Origin: an uncultured bacterium
GTDB lineage: Bacteria > CALINM01
DNA: 14,198 bases
Assembly (NCBI GenBank): GCA_938045315.1
Contig: CALINM010000200.1
Span: forward strand, 1-14,198
Direction: 5' to 3'
In this document: piece after piece, positions 11,985-14,198 of the stretch
Position numbering within the stretch: the stretch's first letter is position 1
Layout: every line of letters begins with the position of its first letter
Position numbers and translations under genes: made by a program
The notes under the pieces: generated by a model
Databases searched by the model: none
Told to the model about the DNA's origin: nothing
What the model saw: the letters and a program-made list of their open reading frames with translations, nothing else

Positions 11985-13970
11985 TTATCCTTTTGTTACC
12001 CCACTTATTAATCCTGAGGGATCTAAAACAAGGATTGTTTTCCCCTGCCCTATTTGGGTTGCACCTGCTATACCATTTACCTTTATGAATTTGCCCATAG
12101 ACTTTATAACTATATCACCATGTCCAAGTATATCGGAAACAATCATACCCACTTTCTTCTCCCCCACTTTAATTACAATCATATACCTGAAATTTTCGGG
12201 AATTGGCGCAAATTCAAAAATATTTTCTAAGTAAAAAACAGGAAGAGGTGCATTTCTTAAATTTACAACATCTTCACCTGAAATTTTCATAATATCATTT
12301 TTTGTGATTTCTACTACCTCATCAACTGCATTTATAGGTAAAGCAAAAATTTTGTCACTTGTTTTTAATATAATAGCCCTAACAATTATAAGAGTCAGTG
12401 GCAGAGTTAAAATAAAAGTTGTACCTTTACCTAATTCTGTTTTTACCTCCACTAAACCTCTTAATTTTGCCAGGTTACTTTTTACAACATCCAAACCCAC
12501 ACCTCTTCCAGACAACTCTGTAGGATTTTCTTTTGTGCTGAATCCTGGCATAAAAATATATTGAAGTAAATTCTCCTCTGATACTTCTTGTTCTGGCGAG
12601 AGTTTGTTTAATTTAATAAGTTTTTCTCTAATTTTCTGTACATCTATACCTTTACCATCATCAGACACTTCAATGAAAACATAATTACCCTTTTGATAAG
12701 CTTTCAAAGAAATCTGTCCATATGGGGGCTTGCCAAGAGACATTCTTTCTTCAGAGGATTCAATACCATGATCAATACAGTTTCTAATTATATGCATTAG
12801 AGGATCAGATAGTTCTTCCATGATGAATTTATCTAACTCTGTATCGCCTCCGCTAACTAATACTTTAATCTCCTTTCCCAAATCGTGGGCAATCTTTTTT
12901 AAATTCCTCTCTAATTTGTCAAAAAGTTGACTTAAAGGCACCATTCTAACAGACATAATTGATTCTTGTAGGTCATTGATCTTTTTTTCTATGGAATTGG
13001 TAACTTTAGTTAAATTCAATGCAAGATCTTCGTTTTGTATGTATTTCTTTGCATTATCAACAAGCCTAGCCAATTCAGATTTTTGGGTAACTAATTCTCC
13101 CACAATGTTCATTACGTAATCTAATTTTGAAATGTCTACCCTTACTGTGTTACTGATACTTTTTAATTGGGATTGCTGCAAATTTTGTTGATCTAATAGT
13201 TCTTTTTTTTCAAAAAATGAGGTTATTGGTATTTGGGTAGATTGAGTTATTGAAGTTATTTCGTATTCATAAATATTTTTTATGGGAATTTCATTCTCCT
13301 TAAAATCTGTAGCGTAAATAATTGTAAAAATAATTTTACCAGGCAAATTAGATGGTTTTGGAAGAGTACTAATTACTTCACCTTTCGATTTAAGTATATT
13401 TGTAATTTCGTTTAGCCTTTCATCAAACTCATCAAGGGAGAAAACAAATTTTATAGCGAAGACATTTTTCCCTTTTTTTATATTTTCCTGAAATCTATGT
13501 TCTTCGTATTCTGTTAAAACTTGTAAAAGATCATTGATGGTTTCATTAACATTTAATATTGGCACCTGTTCTTTTTGCTGAGCAAATATTAAGCTAATGT
13601 TTTCGAGAAAATTTTTCAGGTCATAATCATCACTGTTAGACAGAGATATTTTAGAAATTATTTCATGCATAATATCCTTGCCTTGAAGCAGTAACTCTAT
13701 CACCTCATCATCAAGAGAGATTTTGCCCAGGCGAACTTTATCAAGAAAGCTTTCTAACTGGTGGGATAGTTTTGATAGATTTGCAAAACCAAACATTCCT
13801 GAAATACCCTTTAGTGAATGAAAATCCCTGAATAAAGAGTTTATTAAATCTGGAGACTCTACCCCTTGACTTATTATTTCTCTCAGTTCTAAAAGTTTTT
13901 TTTCAATACTTTCTATTAATTCTTCAGCTTCAGCTATAAATTCTTGCAAGGCTTTATTTTCAACCATCAT
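11985..13970 (-). CDS. cheA: CheA, chemotaxis histidine kinase
   Basis: A full-length 661-residue CheA. HPt domain P1 is at about 8-125 with phospho-acceptor H51 in FRDFHSLKG. A P2-like domain is at about 168-240 (FAIKFVFSLDEF, GEVISTLPKP). The dimerisation domain P3 is at about 275-345 (VRVDISKLDYVMNIVGELV, SVRMVPLSQLF). The ATP-binding domain P4 has its N box at 393-401 (HIIRNCIDH), G1 at 437-442 (DDGKGI) and G2 at 488-494 (GRGVGLD). A CheW-like P5 domain (about 520-661) completes it. There is no C-terminal receiver. It phosphorylates the CheY proteins and CheB and probably the zinc-ribbon receiver. Its start overlaps the upstream cheY stop (ATGA). A second ATG three bases later is as well placed for AGGA. 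Confidence 0.98.
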   Translation of the reverse strand: MMVENKALQEFIAEAEELIESIEKKLLELREIISQGVESPDLINSLFRDFHSLKGISGMFGFANLSKLSHQLESFLDKVRLGKISLDDEVIELLLQGKDIMHEIISKISLSNSDDYDLKNFLENISLIFAQQKEQVPILNVNETINDLLQVLTEYEEHRFQENIKKGKNVFAIKFVFSLDEFDERLNEITNILKSKGEVISTLPKPSNLPGKIIFTIIYATDFKENEIPIKNIYEYEITSITQSTQIPITSFFEKKELLDQQNLQQSQLKSISNTVRVDISKLDYVMNIVGELVTQKSELARLVDNAKKYIQNEDLALNLTKVTNSIEKKINDLQESIMSVRMVPLSQLFDKLERNLKKIAHDLGKEIKVLVSGGDTELDKFIMEELSDPLMHIIRNCIDHGIESSEERMSLGKPPYGQISLKAYQKGNYVFIEVSDDGKGIDVQKIREKLIKLNKLSPEQEVSEENLLQYIFMPGFSTKENPTELSGRGVGLDVVKSNLAKLRGLVEVKTELGKGTTFILTLPLTLIIVRAIILKTSDKIFALPINAVDEVVEITKNDIMKISGEDVVNLRNAPLPVFYLENIFEFAPIPENFRYMIVIKVGEKKVGMIVSDILGHGDIVIKSMGKFIKVNGIAGATQIGQGKTILVLDPSGLISGVTKG

Positions 13971-14198
13971 TTCTGTCCTAAAAGCTTTTTTACCTTTTTT
14001 TGCAGGGTTTTTAAATCAAAGGGCTTCATAAGATAATCATTTGCACCCATGGAAAGAGCACGGTTTAGGTCTTCTTCTTTCGTTTCCGTTGAAATCATTA
14101 ATACTGGTATATCTTTATAGTTTTCAGATGTTTTTACAAAATGCAAAAGTTCAAGTCCGTTAATATCTGGCATATTGATATCAGAGATTATTAGATTA
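13967..14198 (-). CDS. cheY: CheY-like response regulator, N-terminal part beyond window
   Basis: The frame continues to the right edge without a stop, so an ATG at 14173 is internal and the first part of the gene is outside the window. The visible 76 codons cover the second half of a receiver domain: the phospho-acceptor Asp in IISDINMPDING, the switch Thr in MISTET, and the Lys in LMKP. It ends at a natural C terminus, GQK, and no output domain follows. Its stop overlaps the cheA start by 4 nt, so it is translated with the kinase. It is similar in style to the second cheY at the far end of the operon (shared DINMP), which suggests an old duplication. Confidence 0.92.
   Translation of the reverse strand, partial: NLIISDINMPDINGLELLHFVKTSENYKDIPVLMISTETKEEDLNRALSMGANDYLMKPFDLKTLQKKVKKLLGQK

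Noticed and set aside
14171-14173. ATG at 14173 as the start of the edge response regulator
   Set aside because: The frame is open upstream to the window edge and encodes IISDIN directly before it, which is the middle of a receiver domain, so this Met is internal.

Overview
The window looks like a piece of an AT-rich bacterial chromosome. The A+T bias is strong, all chromosomal genes lie on the minus strand, and a chemotaxis operon sits beside small rubredoxin/rubrerythrin-type redox proteins. This combination fits an anaerobic or microaerophilic bacterium such as a member of Deferribacterota or a deltaproteobacterial-type lineage. That placement is an impression from gene style, not from a search.

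Left edge, 1 to about 1920: one end of a transposable, Mu-like prophage, visibly richer in G+C over its early genes than the chromosome to its right. A divergent switch region (1194-1247) separates a rightward XRE-type repressor (1248-1613) from a leftward early operon. That operon holds a Ner-like DNA-binding protein (960-1193) and a MuA-family transposase (1-948), which is uninterrupted but runs off the window. Outside the repressor is about 390 bp without a gene. It holds seven TGTCACTT-like direct repeats spaced near one helical turn, then three roughly 19-bp repeats resembling transposase end-binding sites. The prophage terminus is probably near 1920.

Middle, 2004-4125, all minus strand: a tRNA-Gly(CCC) with a near-consensus promoter is followed 13 nt later by yacG. 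Next to them is a Blc-type lipocalin lipoprotein, then a strong hairpin. A four-gene redox cassette follows, transcribed as rubredoxin-helical protein, 35-aa rubredoxin, rubrerythrin-like protein that has lost its diiron ligands, and 2x[4Fe-4S] ferredoxin.

Right, 4168-14198, all minus strand: a tightly packed chemosensory operon, read in the direction of transcription as cheY (partial at the window edge), cheA, an ExeA/MshM-type AAA ATPase, cheW with a charged N-terminal extension, a second cheW, a zinc-ribbon plus receiver protein, a large HEAT-repeat protein, cheR, cheB, a coiled-coil GAF protein and a second cheY. Most junctions overlap by 4 nt or are 1-15 nt apart. The operon has the core phosphorelay and both adaptation enzymes, but no chemoreceptor, cheD, cheC or flagellar gene in view. 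The ExeA-type ATPase, HEAT scaffold, zinc-ribbon receiver and GAF protein are the unusual parts. They suggest an output other than, or additional to, the flagellar motor, for example type IV pili or another cell-surface process.
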